From positions 1 through 64,000 of the forward strand of contig WGMS01000005.1 in NCBI GenBank assembly GCA_016124935.1: DNA of 64,000 nucleotides, written 5' to 3'. The position numbers and the translations under genes were made by a program. Source of the stretch: a bacterium (lineage in GTDB: Bacteria; Cyanobacteriota; Vampirovibrionia; Obscuribacterales; Obscuribacteraceae). Below are positions 8,330 to 17,442 of the stretch, one piece after another. Each line of letters starts with the position of its first letter. Positions within the stretch are counted from its first letter, which is position 1. Below the pieces are notes generated by a model. That model saw only the letters and a list, made by a program, of their open reading frames with translations. It had not been told where the DNA came from and did not search any database.

Positions 8330-9682
8330 ATGAAGGAAAACGAGACCCCGGAAGAAATCAGGACCAATGCAGAGAAAGAAATCTCTGTCTTCAACAAGAC
8401 AAACCTGCTCACTCTTTCGATTGTGCTGGCAGTGGCGGGACTAGCCTTCTTCTTCTTGTGGAAAAAACATTCGCGCCCCCTGGTCGACACCAGAGAAACA
8501 CCGGATGTGGCAATCTCCGTGCCGGTGGCACCGGTGGTGAAAAAGACCCTCTTTCGAGAAGACCAGTTACCCGGCGAAATAGATGCCTACCAGGATGTAT
8601 TGATCTACCCGAAAGTGCCTGGATTCATTCAATGGATAGGTGTTGACCGAGGCTCGGTGGTAAAAGCCGGACAACTGATGGTTCGTATGTACGCTCCGGA
8701 ATATATCGCCCGAAGAAATGAAGGCATGGCCAAAGTAGCGGCGGCAAAAGCCGCTCTGGCTGCCGAAGAGTCCAAACTGGAGGACATAAAAGCCGAGCTC
8801 CAAAAAAGAAAAGCAAAACTGCTGGCAGACCAGTCTACCTATCAGAGAGTCTACGCCGCCTCTTTAGTGCCCGGTGTGATCGCTGACAATGACGTAGTCC
8901 AGTGGTCCCAGACAGTGGAAGCTTCAGAACAAGAGGTCAACACCTTCATCAAACGGGTGAACGCCAAGGATCACGAAGTAAACATGCGAAAAGAGCAAGT
9001 AGAATCGATGATTCGCGGATTCGAGAACTTCGCCGATTTCGCATCTTACCTGGAGATCCCCGCCCCCTTCGACGGCTATGTCACCGAACGAAAAATGCAC
9101 GTGGGCAGCTTCGTCGGTCCCGACGGCACCGGCGCCTATCCTCCTATCTGTCGCCTCAAGCAATTGGATTTGCTTCGAATAATTGCACCGGTTCCGGAAA
9201 TCTACACCGATGGACTGATACTGGGCTCGGAGGTCGAATTCTCGGTATCGTCCTTCCCTGGGCGCCGTTTCAAAGGAAAAGTAGCAAGAATCAGCAATAA
9301 TCTGGATAAAGACACAAGGACCATGCCGGTGGAGTTAAACTTCCTCAATCCGGAGTACAAAATTCTGCCGGGTATGTTCTGCAAAATCTACTGGCCGACT
9401 CGCCGCAAAGAGTCTACCCTTTTTGTGCCAATTAGTTCAGTCGTTTCCACCCCGCTCAATACCTTCGTTTGCAAAATAGAAAGCGACCGGGTCAAATGGG
9501 TCACTGTTAAAAAAGGTCAGATCATGGAAGGCATGGTCGAGGTCTTTGGCGATCTCAAAGAAGGCGATCAGGTAGCCCTGAAAGGCTCAGAAGAGCTGGA
9601 GAATCAATCCAGGGTCCATCCTGTCGGAAACTCTCTGAAGAAACAAAAGAGAATGACCGACGTTAAAAATAACGATAGCTGA
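8330..9682 (+). CDS. Periplasmic adaptor subunit (HlyD/MFP family) of the RND pump
   Basis: 450 residues with one N-terminal membrane anchor (about 24-46), a lipoyl-like half (LIYPKVPGFIQWIGVDRGSV), a helical hairpin (about 125-225, Ala/Lys/Glu rich), the second lipoyl half (IPAPFDGYVTERKMHVGSFV) and beta-barrel domains. This is the membrane fusion protein that bridges the RND pump and the TolC channel. It is last in the operon, which is unusual because adaptors are more often encoded first. The ATG at 8330 has a weak GGAA-type ribosome site. It converges with the TPR gene ending at 9703. Confidence 0.93.
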   Translation: MKENETPEEIRTNAEKEISVFNKTNLLTLSIVLAVAGLAFFFLWKKHSRPLVDTRETPDVAISVPVAPVVKKTLFREDQLPGEIDAYQDVLIYPKVPGFIQWIGVDRGSVVKAGQLMVRMYAPEYIARRNEGMAKVAAAKAALAAEESKLEDIKAELQKRKAKLLADQSTYQRVYAASLVPGVIADNDVVQWSQTVEASEQEVNTFIKRVNAKDHEVNMRKEQVESMIRGFENFADFASYLEIPAPFDGYVTERKMHVGSFVGPDGTGAYPPICRLKQLDLLRIIAPVPEIYTDGLILGSEVEFSVSSFPGRRFKGKVARISNNLDKDTRTMPVELNFLNPEYKILPGMFCKIYWPTRRKESTLFVPISSVVSTPLNTFVCKIESDRVKWVTVKKGQIMEGMVEVFGDLKEGDQVALKGSEELENQSRVHPVGNSLKKQKRMTDVKNNDS

Positions 9683-9702
9683 GAACAGCGATAAACAAAA
9701 GA

Positions 9703-11304
9703 CTAATTGCGCTGAGCCAGAATGGAATCAGCACGCATCTCCACTTCTTTAGCCCTGCTCTCCTTGCCCACGCTGCGAAGCACCCTGGCGTAATCCTTCA
9801 AACAAGCAGCGAAAAGAGGATCACTGCTGCCAGTGGCACTCTCTGTGCTGGAGACGGCCCACTCATAGAACGTAAGAGATTCACTCAACTTCCCCTGGTT
9901 GTAATAGAGATAGGCCAGACCGTTTAAAATCCTGGCTGTTTCAAGATTATTCGGACCTAGAGACTTTTGACCATGGCCGAGTGCTTTCCGATACAGATCG
10001 GCTGAGCGCTCATAGTCTCCCAGCGCAAATTCCACCTGGGCTAGAGAAGCAGTGGCGCTAATGGTGAGTAGATTGTCCTCACCATAGGTAGAGTCATAGA
10101 TTTTCAGCGCTTTCAGCAGGAGCTCCCTTGCCTCGCTATATTTTTTTTGTTCCATATATAGCTGCGCCAGAGCGGCCATATCGTTAGCGACCGAGGGATG
10201 ATTGCCACCAAGGGCGTCGATATCGATAGCTATTTTTCGCTTATACTGATCTTCGGTAACACCATAACGCTTCTGATTAAAGACACTCTCGTTGACCGCT
10301 TCATAGGCAGGCGCAAGTGACTGACTGGACTCCGGGCGAATCATGCCTCTTAGCGCAATCTTCTCATTCTCATCAGTTTGAGACCGCCCCATCGATTCAA
10401 AGCGAGTTCTGCTTGCTTGCTGAAAGCTGGATCCGCCGCCCTTTGCTTCGATATTTATTGGAGGTCGCAATCCGGCATCGGAAGCTTCGGCAGAAACAGG
10501 ATTTACCCGCTCGGAAACTCTGATACCGCCTTCTTTTACACTTCCGGAGTCAACGGAAGAACGTCCTTCTTCTTCCGATCTCCGGTTCAAAACGTCTCTA
10601 TCGAAATCCTCGATAAGCTGCGAATTAGAATGATCATCACCCTTGCTCAAATCGCCATACTCATGCATGACCGATTTGAGTTGCTGAGCCGCTTCCTGAT
10701 TAGGTTCTTTGGAGAGAATAGAGATAGCCCGCTTGTACTGCACGACAGCGGTGTCTCTATTGCCCAGACGGTGATTGACCCTGCCAAGCTTACTCAAAGT
10801 ATTCGCGTAAGCCGGACTGTAGACCCCATCATTTTTTTCGTTGATCTTAAGGGCTCGATTGTAGTATGTCATTGCCAGGCTATGGTTGCCGGCGGACTCT
10901 TCTATAGACCCGAGAGCCATGAGAAGAGGCTCGGTTTCGTGACTGCGAGCGCCATAGCGACGCTCTACCCTGGCCAGCAAATTGCGATAAGTCTCGCGAG
11001 CTTCGCCGGTCCTGTCCTGAAAAGCAAGGGTGGCAGCCAGTCTCTTCGTGCATAGCACCTCGTCCTGAAATGACTTCGATTGCTTTTTGACAAGCTTTAA
11101 AGCCTCCCGAAAGTTAGCTTCCGCCTCCTGGAAATCACCCTGGTTCAAATACTTATCAGCCCGTTCATATGCGGTCTTCCAGGCGATCTCTCTTCTCTGC
11201 GCGGACTGCGCGACGGCGCCGGTCTCCGCTGTCGAGCCGGAAGCAGCCAGCGTAGCTAGAAGAAAGAAACACAATGAATATCCACTCAAGAATCGCAAAT
11301 CCAC
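9703..11304 (-). CDS. Exported TPR protein (kinesin-light-chain type), paralogue of the gene at 923-2509
   Basis: The start is set at a GTG at 11304, because GAGGAG lies four bases upstream (11309-11314) and the protein then begins directly with a signal peptide (VDLRFLSGYSLCFFLLATL, Ala-rich cleavage region). The frame is open up to 11382 but without a ribosome site there. The 533-residue product has TPRs near residues 25-210 and 345-525, including GNHPSVANDMAALAQLYMEQ. A polar linker separates them. The same layout and motif in the TPR protein at 923-2509 show a duplication, and the pair flanks the efflux operon. It probably works in the periplasm or at the surface in protein-protein contacts. 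Confidence 0.87.
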   Translation of the reverse strand: MDLRFLSGYSLCFFLLATLAASGSTAETGAVAQSAQRREIAWKTAYERADKYLNQGDFQEAEANFREALKLVKKQSKSFQDEVLCTKRLAATLAFQDRTGEARETYRNLLARVERRYGARSHETEPLLMALGSIEESAGNHSLAMTYYNRALKINEKNDGVYSPAYANTLSKLGRVNHRLGNRDTAVVQYKRAISILSKEPNQEAAQQLKSVMHEYGDLSKGDDHSNSQLIEDFDRDVLNRRSEEEGRSSVDSGSVKEGGIRVSERVNPVSAEASDAGLRPPINIEAKGGGSSFQQASRTRFESMGRSQTDENEKIALRGMIRPESSQSLAPAYEAVNESVFNQKRYGVTEDQYKRKIAIDIDALGGNHPSVANDMAALAQLYMEQKKYSEARELLLKALKIYDSTYGEDNLLTISATASLAQVEFALGDYERSADLYRKALGHGQKSLGPNNLETARILNGLAYLYYNQGKLSESLTFYEWAVSSTESATGSSDPLFAACLKDYARVLRSVGKESRAKEVEMRADSILAQRN

Positions 11305-11442
11305 TGGGCTCCTCTCACTATGACTAAAGACTGCGACTTTTATTTTACCTATTTTGAGCTGATCAAATACAGAAGTATTCAATAGGATAGACTTCGAACC
11401 GGATTATCTTAATGCCAGGACTATTGTCAAGCGAGGTCCGTC

Positions 11443-12849
11443 GTGGATCCACAGACCTTTAAACTCGTAATTCTAATTGTTGTCGTCTCCTGCGTCGGTG
11501 TCGCAGGCGCGATTGTTAATACGCTCATGAAACGAGATTCCCTGATCAAAAGAATCACAGAACACTTCGGTAGAGAGCCGCGAAAACTAGTCAATGCCAT
11601 TCGCAGTTTCCAAGGAATAGATTTTCCCAATCTCCATATCGCTATCAAGGAGCTGGTTAAAGAACAAGGTGGAAGCTATGAGCTGATCGGTCACGCCGGA
11701 TTGGGTCTCAAATACCTGGTTCAGGAGCTACCACCGCCTGGGCCGAAAGTCTCATTGGTCCAGCAAGAATGCATCGATACCGACACCGACACCTCCATTC
11801 AATGCCCCAGAAACGGCATCTATCTGATTACGATCGCAGAAAAAAAATACGCGGTGGAGGCAAGCTTCGTATACGAAGGCAGCAACCAGGTTGACCTCGT
11901 GGTCTACTCAATAGACCCGGAAGCTTGTTCGGAGTTCATCGAACAGGTTAGAGAGCAGCTAAACAAACACAGTATCTACAGGGGAAAAGTAATCTCCTTA
12001 TCCGGTCAGGAGAGCTTCGGAGACGTCTCTGGCTGGCTGAGAATCCAGTTTCACAAATTTGCCGAAGTATCTAGAGAGGACATCGTTCTGCCCGAAAAAA
12101 CCATGAACCTAATAGAGCGAAACATAGGCAGCTTCTACAAGCATTCTGAAAAGTTGAAAGCGGTAGGGAAATCTCTCAAAAGAGGCGTACTTTTTCATGG
12201 TAAACCAGGAACGGGAAAGACATTCACTGCAAAGTTCTTTTCTCAATACCTGGATGGTGTGACGGTATTTTTACTGTCGGGTGAGCAGCTATGGCTTATC
12301 AAACAGTCCTTCCAACTGGCAAGACTACTGGCACCATCTCTGGTGATTATGGAGGATGTCGATTTAATCGCCCATACTCGTGATGAGACTCTTGGACAAA
12401 CTATACTGCATCAACTTCTGAACGAACTCGATGGACTCAATAAAGATACCGAGATTCTCTTCCTTTTAACAACCAACCGCCCGGAAGTGATTGAACCGGC
12501 GCTTGCCCTCAGACCAGGCAGAGTAGATCAGGCTATCGAATTTCCGCTGCCCGATAGAGAATGCAGACAACGCTTGATAGAACAATACGCCCGCGGCATG
12601 GAGCTCAAGCTAGAGGACATGGACCGCATTACCCGCCGAACCGAGGGAGCCAGCCCGGCCTTCATACAAGAATTGATGCGCAAATCGGCATTGATAGCGG
12701 CAGAATCAGAATCAGAATCGAAAAACGGCGATACTTTATCTATTACCGATGACCATGTGCATGAAGCCCTGGACGAGCTTTTACTCAGCGGTCCACTTAC
12801 AAAGAAAATAGTCGGCTTCCATCAAACCGACGAATTCTTGCCGCTCTGA
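11443..12849 (+). CDS. Membrane-anchored AAA+ ATPase
   Basis: 468 residues: an N-terminal membrane helix (about 7-28), a 200-residue domain of unknown fold, then an AAA+ module with Walker A GKPGTGKTF (about 253-261), Walker B LVIMEDVDLIA (about 299-309), a sensor-1 segment LLTTNRPEVIEPAL and an arginine-finger region ALRPGRVDQAIEFPLPD. The organisation, with an anchor, a substrate domain and a single AAA domain, resembles BCS1- or FtsH-like remodelers, but no protease domain follows. GTG start with GAGG upstream. It is divergent from the TPR gene by 138 bp and convergent with the phosphatase gene. Substrate unknown. Confidence 0.88.
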   Translation: MDPQTFKLVILIVVVSCVGVAGAIVNTLMKRDSLIKRITEHFGREPRKLVNAIRSFQGIDFPNLHIAIKELVKEQGGSYELIGHAGLGLKYLVQELPPPGPKVSLVQQECIDTDTDTSIQCPRNGIYLITIAEKKYAVEASFVYEGSNQVDLVVYSIDPEACSEFIEQVREQLNKHSIYRGKVISLSGQESFGDVSGWLRIQFHKFAEVSREDIVLPEKTMNLIERNIGSFYKHSEKLKAVGKSLKRGVLFHGKPGTGKTFTAKFFSQYLDGVTVFLLSGEQLWLIKQSFQLARLLAPSLVIMEDVDLIAHTRDETLGQTILHQLLNELDGLNKDTEILFLLTTNRPEVIEPALALRPGRVDQAIEFPLPDRECRQRLIEQYARGMELKLEDMDRITRRTEGASPAFIQELMRKSALIAAESESESKNGDTLSITDDHVHEALDELLLSGPLTKKIVGFHQTDEFLPL

Positions 12850-12882
12850 CAGAAAACGAACTGTCCATTAATAGACCAACTG

Positions 12883-13539
12883 TCAGGGCTGGGGATTATT
12901 CTGGTCATATGGACGGCCCGGCACGATTAGCTTGTCGGCGTCATTCGTGACAGGAAACTCCAGATGATGAATCAAGAAGCCGTAACGCAGCATCTCCACA
13001 CCGGCTCTTATCGGATGCCAGCCTTTTTCTATTACTCTCCAGCAAGCCAGATAGAAACTGGTACGGTCGCAACCGGCGTTGCAATGGACGAACACTGCCC
13101 CCTTTTCTCCAGCTTGATGAGCCTTTTCCATCTCTTTCACCCTTTTGATAAACCGGGCGACTTTGGCCGGATGTGGTGGCGCGTTTCCGCTGGGCAGACT
13201 GATATACTCCATACCGAGGGTGGTGGCAACATGTTTCTCCAGGGCGATTCCTAGAGGGTCACAACGCAGATCCACAATCGTGTTGATGCCATTATCATGT
13301 AAAGCCTGGATGCCGTTCGGCGTAGGCATGCCACCACGATAGAGATAGTCGTTGACCTTGTGAAAGTTGCGAAGCTCCTTGTTCATATTGGCCGATTTGA
13401 CCGGAGCCGTGTTCATAGCAGGCAGTTCGGCATCTCTTATAGCGCAGGAAGTCGTGCTGGTAACAGCCAGAACAGCGATAGATAGAAAGGCGAAAAACCT
13501 CTCTTTACCGACTCTTCCATATCTTCCCTTCAAAGCCAC
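12883..13539 (-). CDS. Dual-specificity/tyrosine phosphatase-like lipoprotein
   Basis: The catalytic loop VHCNAGCDRTSFYLACWRV contains the HC(x5)R signature of cysteine phosphatases, and VDLRCDPLGIALEKHV resembles the region ahead of it in DSP-type enzymes. The N-terminus has a signal segment ending in STTSC, a probable lipobox, so the enzyme would face the periplasm or surface. I place the start at a GTG at 13539, with AAGGA six bases upstream. That leaves 19 bp after the glycosyltransferase stop; the longer frame to 13602 would overlap that gene by 44 bp. Probable two-gene operon with the ArnT-like enzyme. The substrate could be a phosphorylated lipid, sugar or protein. Confidence 0.85.
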   Translation of the reverse strand: MALKGRYGRVGKERFFAFLSIAVLAVTSTTSCAIRDAELPAMNTAPVKSANMNKELRNFHKVNDYLYRGGMPTPNGIQALHDNGINTIVDLRCDPLGIALEKHVATTLGMEYISLPSGNAPPHPAKVARFIKRVKEMEKAHQAGEKGAVFVHCNAGCDRTSFYLACWRVIEKGWHPIRAGVEMLRYGFLIHHLEFPVTNDADKLIVPGRPYDQNNPQP

Positions 13540-13558
13540 TTCAATTCCTTCAATCCCT

Positions 13559-15427
13559 TTAATCCCGGCTCCTCTTTTCGATTCGGGCTCTTCCCGCAGC
13601 ATAAGGCACAGTCAGGGGTCCCATACTCGTGTCTCCATCCATCAAACTCTGAAATACCTCTGGCATCCGGAATACATCTTCCAGAATCATAACCTTTTCC
13701 ACCTCGAATCCGCTAATTCGATACAGACCCCACTGCCCGGCTTTCTCCACCGGCTCGAGAACCAGACCCGGTACCTCTGAAAGCTTAGACAGGTCACGAT
13801 CCCGCACGATTATAGAGCGGCTTATGCCATCGCCTGCCTGTAGCGGTTTGATTTGCTTGGTCAGAAAAAAAGTGTTCACCGGACCCCGGGCGTAGTATAT
13901 AGCCGAAGGCATAAAGACCCCGAACATATGAACCTGGTCGGAAATTTGTCCAGCCCTGGACGACACTTTCATCAAATCGCCCTCTTGACGAGTATAGAAG
14001 AGATGAAACCCGGTATTGGCTATTATCGAAAGGGCAAGAACCATGGTGGCAAAAGCGACCGAGACCGACTTTACGAAGTCTCCCTGCCTGAACAGCCGAA
14101 ACTGTATCAATGAACCGGCACAAAATACCGCAAGCCCTGTTACAGCCAGGGATTTAATCAAAATACTCCAGGAGCTGAAATAAAACAGAGCAAATACCAG
14201 CGCGGCGGCGGCGACCAGACCATAGACCAGAACCGAAACACAGAAAGTCTTGCGCCAGAAAGCCAAAGCGCCTTCTTCATCGCTTTTCGAATCCTCGATA
14301 GACTGACAGAGACGATTGATGAAAAGACCGACAAAAACTGCTATCGGAGCCATCACTGGAAGAATATAGGTAATCAGCTTGGTTCCGGAAAAGCTGAAGA
14401 AGGAAAAGGTGACGGCGGCGAAGGCAAAAAGAAAAGCCAGACCCCGCATCAGAGGGTCCTCTCTCAAACGCCTGGCAGAAAGACTGAGTGCGTCTTTGAA
14501 AGCCGGAAAAAGCAGCAGAACAAACGGAAAGAATCCGGTCGCCAGGACCGGAATAAAAAACCAGACGCTCATTTTGCCCATATTAGTATGGCCGGCATAG
14601 CGTGCCACGTTTTCGTATAGGAAGAAAACCTTCAAAAAGAGCCCCTCGGTTTGCATCCAGACCGCAGCATGCCAGGGCAGAATCACCGAAAGAAAAAGCG
14701 CGATACCGGGCAGGAGCTTCAGTCGACTCAACCATCCGCCAAGCTCCCTGATGCCGGGCCGGGTCAAGGTCAGAAAGAAAGCCACCGCCATCAGATAAAG
14801 AGCCACGGCAGCCGGTCCTTTTGTGAGCACCGCCAGACCCAGACCGATATAAACAAGGGTCCAGGAAAAGCGATTTTCTTTAGCAAGACAGAAACCGGTG
14901 GAAAGTACCGCCAGGGCTAAAAATGCCGAAAAGGCTATATCTATGGGCGATTCCCGGGCAATCAACAACAACAGCGGGGAAGCCGCCAGGGATAGACCGG
15001 CAAAGAGACCGGCTCTTACACTCTTGAGCCTGGAGACGAACAGATAGACCCCCAGGACCATGGCGCTGACAATCAAGGCAAAAGGCAACCTGGCTGCCGC
15101 TTCGGAGACACCAAAGAGCTTATATGAAGCCGCCGTAAGCCAGAAAGTCATAATCGGCTTTGAAAAGTAGATTTGATAGTTGAGATAGGGGGTAATGTAA
15201 TTACCCAACTCGACCATCTCCCGGCCGGCTTCGACATAGTAAGCCTCTGCCGGATTGACCGCCGGAAAACTCCCCAGACCCGGGAAATAAAGCAGCGCGC
15301 AAGCCAAAATCAGAAGACCGGCGGCAAAAGACGGGCTCATGCGATGCTCATCTGTGCAGAGACGATTCGGCTCCAGCTCAGGACCGCTTATCTCTGGCAG
15401 GCTCTCCCTGGTGGTCGGGGTTCTCAT
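13559..15427 (-). CDS. ArnT/PMT-like lipid-linked glycosyltransferase, integral membrane
   Basis: 622 residues with about 11-12 predicted membrane helices and a short C-terminal domain. The first periplasmic loop has the family pattern around NPAEAYYVEAGREMVELGNY followed by FSKPIMTFWLTA, corresponding to the conserved acidic loop of GT-C enzymes such as ArnT, which move a sugar from an undecaprenyl carrier to lipid A or protein. The exact acceptor is unknown. The ATG at 15427 has no clear Shine-Dalgarno. A second ATG at residue 30 would still precede the first helix. The downstream phosphatase lipoprotein is probably cotranscribed. Confidence 0.88.
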   Translation of the reverse strand: MRTPTTRESLPEISGPELEPNRLCTDEHRMSPSFAAGLLILACALLYFPGLGSFPAVNPAEAYYVEAGREMVELGNYITPYLNYQIYFSKPIMTFWLTAASYKLFGVSEAAARLPFALIVSAMVLGVYLFVSRLKSVRAGLFAGLSLAASPLLLLIARESPIDIAFSAFLALAVLSTGFCLAKENRFSWTLVYIGLGLAVLTKGPAAVALYLMAVAFFLTLTRPGIRELGGWLSRLKLLPGIALFLSVILPWHAAVWMQTEGLFLKVFFLYENVARYAGHTNMGKMSVWFFIPVLATGFFPFVLLLFPAFKDALSLSARRLREDPLMRGLAFLFAFAAVTFSFFSFSGTKLITYILPVMAPIAVFVGLFINRLCQSIEDSKSDEEGALAFWRKTFCVSVLVYGLVAAAALVFALFYFSSWSILIKSLAVTGLAVFCAGSLIQFRLFRQGDFVKSVSVAFATMVLALSIIANTGFHLFYTRQEGDLMKVSSRAGQISDQVHMFGVFMPSAIYYARGPVNTFFLTKQIKPLQAGDGISRSIIVRDRDLSKLSEVPGLVLEPVEKAGQWGLYRISGFEVEKVMILEDVFRMPEVFQSLMDGDTSMGPLTVPYAAGRARIEKRSRD

Positions 15428-15690
15428 TTAAATAGTCTTTTTTGCTTCCTGAAGCCTTTTCACTTGCGAATCATATACATAACAGCTCTTGGCTTCTTTA
15501 GATGTAGCTAACACCTCCCGAGCCGATTACAGGGAATCAACCTGGTCAGGGCGCTTTCTATGGGCGAAAGAGAATAAGAACAAAGAAGAAATCTTTACCA
15601 AATTTCAGCCAGGTCCGGGTGATCATGCATACTTAGGATAGAATTCGAGCTTCTCGAATCGATATAGTCCTCCAGGGAGCCCAAAAGAGC

Positions 15691-16023
15691 ATGGCTTACG
15701 ACGAACTGCTTGCCAAAAGAGTACAGAAAACCCTGGCAGCCTGCGGCTTGGAATTCAGCGAGAGAAAGATGTTCGGCGGAATCGCCTTTATGCTGAACGG
15801 CAACATGTGCTGCGGCATCATTCAGGACGAGCTGGTCCTGCGAGTAGGTCGTGAAGTGGCTCGGGAGATGATTGAGGATGATCACATCCGAACAATGGAT
15901 TTCACAGGCAGACCGATGCACGGCTTCGTCATGGTAGAGCCGAAAGCTCTGATGAACAATACCAGCCTTTTCGAATGGCTGGAGCCGGCTATATCCTTTG
16001 CTTCCAACCTGCCGCCTAAATAA
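15691..16023 (+). CDS. TfoX N-terminal-domain protein
   Basis: A 110-residue single-domain protein that starts MAYDELLAKRVQKTL and contains RKMFGGIAFMLNGNMCCGI, the conserved core of the TfoX/Sxy N-terminal domain. In gammaproteobacteria full-length TfoX activates competence genes. Stand-alone N-terminal domains are widespread and mostly uncharacterised. Its last 8 bp overlap the end of the convergent membrane protein gene. No neighbour suggests a competence role. Confidence 0.9.
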   Translation: MAYDELLAKRVQKTLAACGLEFSERKMFGGIAFMLNGNMCCGIIQDELVLRVGREVAREMIEDDHIRTMDFTGRPMHGFVMVEPKALMNNTSLFEWLEPAISFASNLPPK

Positions 16024-16654
16024 AGAGAGTAACCGGCGGACTTACAAAAAGCACCGTGCCCTGATAATTTACCGCGGCAAGCTTACCGCTTTCACTGTCC
16101 ACGTAGCAGGAGAGCTTCATAGGTGCCTGCTCAACCGCATCGGAGTCTTCCTGCGAATTTCCATCCAACTCTGGCAGTGAACGAATCACCGCTTCGCTGC
16201 CCGAAGTGGGGATGATCATATAGCGTTCAATACCGGCTTCGCTTCCGGTATCGTCAATGATATCAACACAGGAGAGCACATAGTCCCCTCTTCCGGTAAT
16301 CTTGAAAATCCCCCGCGCCTGCAAATCCCGGGTCTCGCCGGCTGCGACAAGCTGACTGGAGCGTTCTAAGAAGCGCATTCTGCGAATACCCAGCAAGTAG
16401 CCGCCCATGGCACAGATAGGCACTTGAAGAACAAAGAAGACCACCACCGTGGTCAGATGCTTACCGAGATAACCCAGACCAGGGCCGGAGAGATAGAGAA
16501 AGACAAGGGTCGCCAGGGGAAGGAAACCCGATGCGCACAAAGCAAGAAACATAAATCGATAACGATTGTATTGCTCCTTCAGCTCCGAATTAACTCGTTC
16601 ACCATCCTGCATTTGACTCCCGTCCTCTTTGCTCTTTGAATTCTTATCTCTCAC
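16016..16654 (-). CDS. Hypothetical membrane protein with two helices and a soluble C-terminal domain
   Basis: 212 residues. A charged N-terminus is followed by two hydrophobic helices (about 33-57 and 66-90) and a roughly 115-residue soluble part predicted to be beta-rich, containing GIFKITGRGDYVLSCVDII. No family is recognised. It overlaps the TfoX-domain gene by 8 bp at the 3' end, and its ATG at 16654 is followed by a charged KSKEDGS-type start. Confidence 0.75.
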   Translation of the reverse strand: MRDKNSKSKEDGSQMQDGERVNSELKEQYNRYRFMFLALCASGFLPLATLVFLYLSGPGLGYLGKHLTTVVVFFVLQVPICAMGGYLLGIRRMRFLERSSQLVAAGETRDLQARGIFKITGRGDYVLSCVDIIDDTGSEAGIERYMIIPTSGSEAVIRSLPELDGNSQEDSDAVEQAPMKLSCYVDSESGKLAAVNYQGTVLFVSPPVTLFI

Positions 16655-16899
16655 ATTTAAAAGTCGAAATATCTCCCAATTCTACCTCGATTTAAATATC
16701 CGCAATTCGCCGGAAGAAAATATTCGGATGAGCTAAAGTGTGTCCATGGAGACGAAAGAGAATCACGATCATTACTATCACTGCCTTGCCGCCCGAGACA
16801 GGCGCTTCGACGGGAATTTCTTCCTGGGGCAACTATCACGCCGGTTTAAGCCGCGGCCTATCTAAGGCACGGTCAGCGCTCAAAGGAGATCGCAAAATC

Positions 16900-17442
16900 A
16901 TGAGTTATCGTCACCACTATGAAAGCCCTCTGGGCAGACTAGTGCTTCTCGCTTCCGAGACCGGCGCCCTCAAAGGTGTCTATTTCGAAAATCACAAACA
17001 TATTTCGAGCCGGACTGAAAATGAGATCAAATCGGCAACTCCTTCCCCGCAAATACTGTCCAAAGTCGTAGCTTGCCTCGACCAGTATTTCGAAGCAGGC
17101 AGAGTGGACAGAATGCCTGACCTGGAGCTTCAAGGCTCGGCGTTTCAACTGGAAGTCTGGCATCGACTCATGGACATTGCCCCTGCTACCACCACCACTT
17201 ATGGTGACATAGCCAGAGAGCTTGGCAGAGAAAATGCCCAGCGGGCAGTGGGGGCAGCCGTCGGCAGAAACCCTGTCTCCATATTGATCCCCTGCCACAG
17301 AGTGATCGGCAAAGACCAGAAGTTAACAGGCTTTGCCGGAGGATTATGCAACAAAGAGTGGCTCCTGAGGCACGAACTAGAGCTGCTCGCCGGAAAAGCA
17401 CAAAGACAAAGAGTTTATGTTTCGGGTACTCTCAGTCCCTGA
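16900..17442 (+). CDS. ogt: Methylated-DNA--[protein]-cysteine S-methyltransferase
   Basis: Repairs O6-alkylguanine by transferring the alkyl group to its own cysteine. The active-site motif IPCHRVIG and the upstream AVGAAVGRNP helix-turn-helix region are clear. An N-terminal ribonuclease-like domain (YESPLGRLVLLASETGALKG) precedes them. The start is the ATG at 16900, preceded by AAAGGAGAT. The open frame reaches back to 16738 but the extra 54 residues look non-coding. That gives 180 residues, normal for Ogt/MGMT. There is no Ada domain. The last 66 bp overlap the 3' end of the convergent DNA methyltransferase gene, an unusually long tail-to-tail overlap. Confidence 0.93.
   Translation: MSYRHHYESPLGRLVLLASETGALKGVYFENHKHISSRTENEIKSATPSPQILSKVVACLDQYFEAGRVDRMPDLELQGSAFQLEVWHRLMDIAPATTTTYGDIARELGRENAQRAVGAAVGRNPVSILIPCHRVIGKDQKLTGFAGGLCNKEWLLRHELELLAGKAQRQRVYVSGTLSP

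Noticed and set aside
10378-11055. 225-residue plus-strand frame opposite the TPR gene
   Set aside because: The minus-strand frame has TPR motifs, a signal peptide and a GAGGAG ribosome site; the plus frame has none of these.
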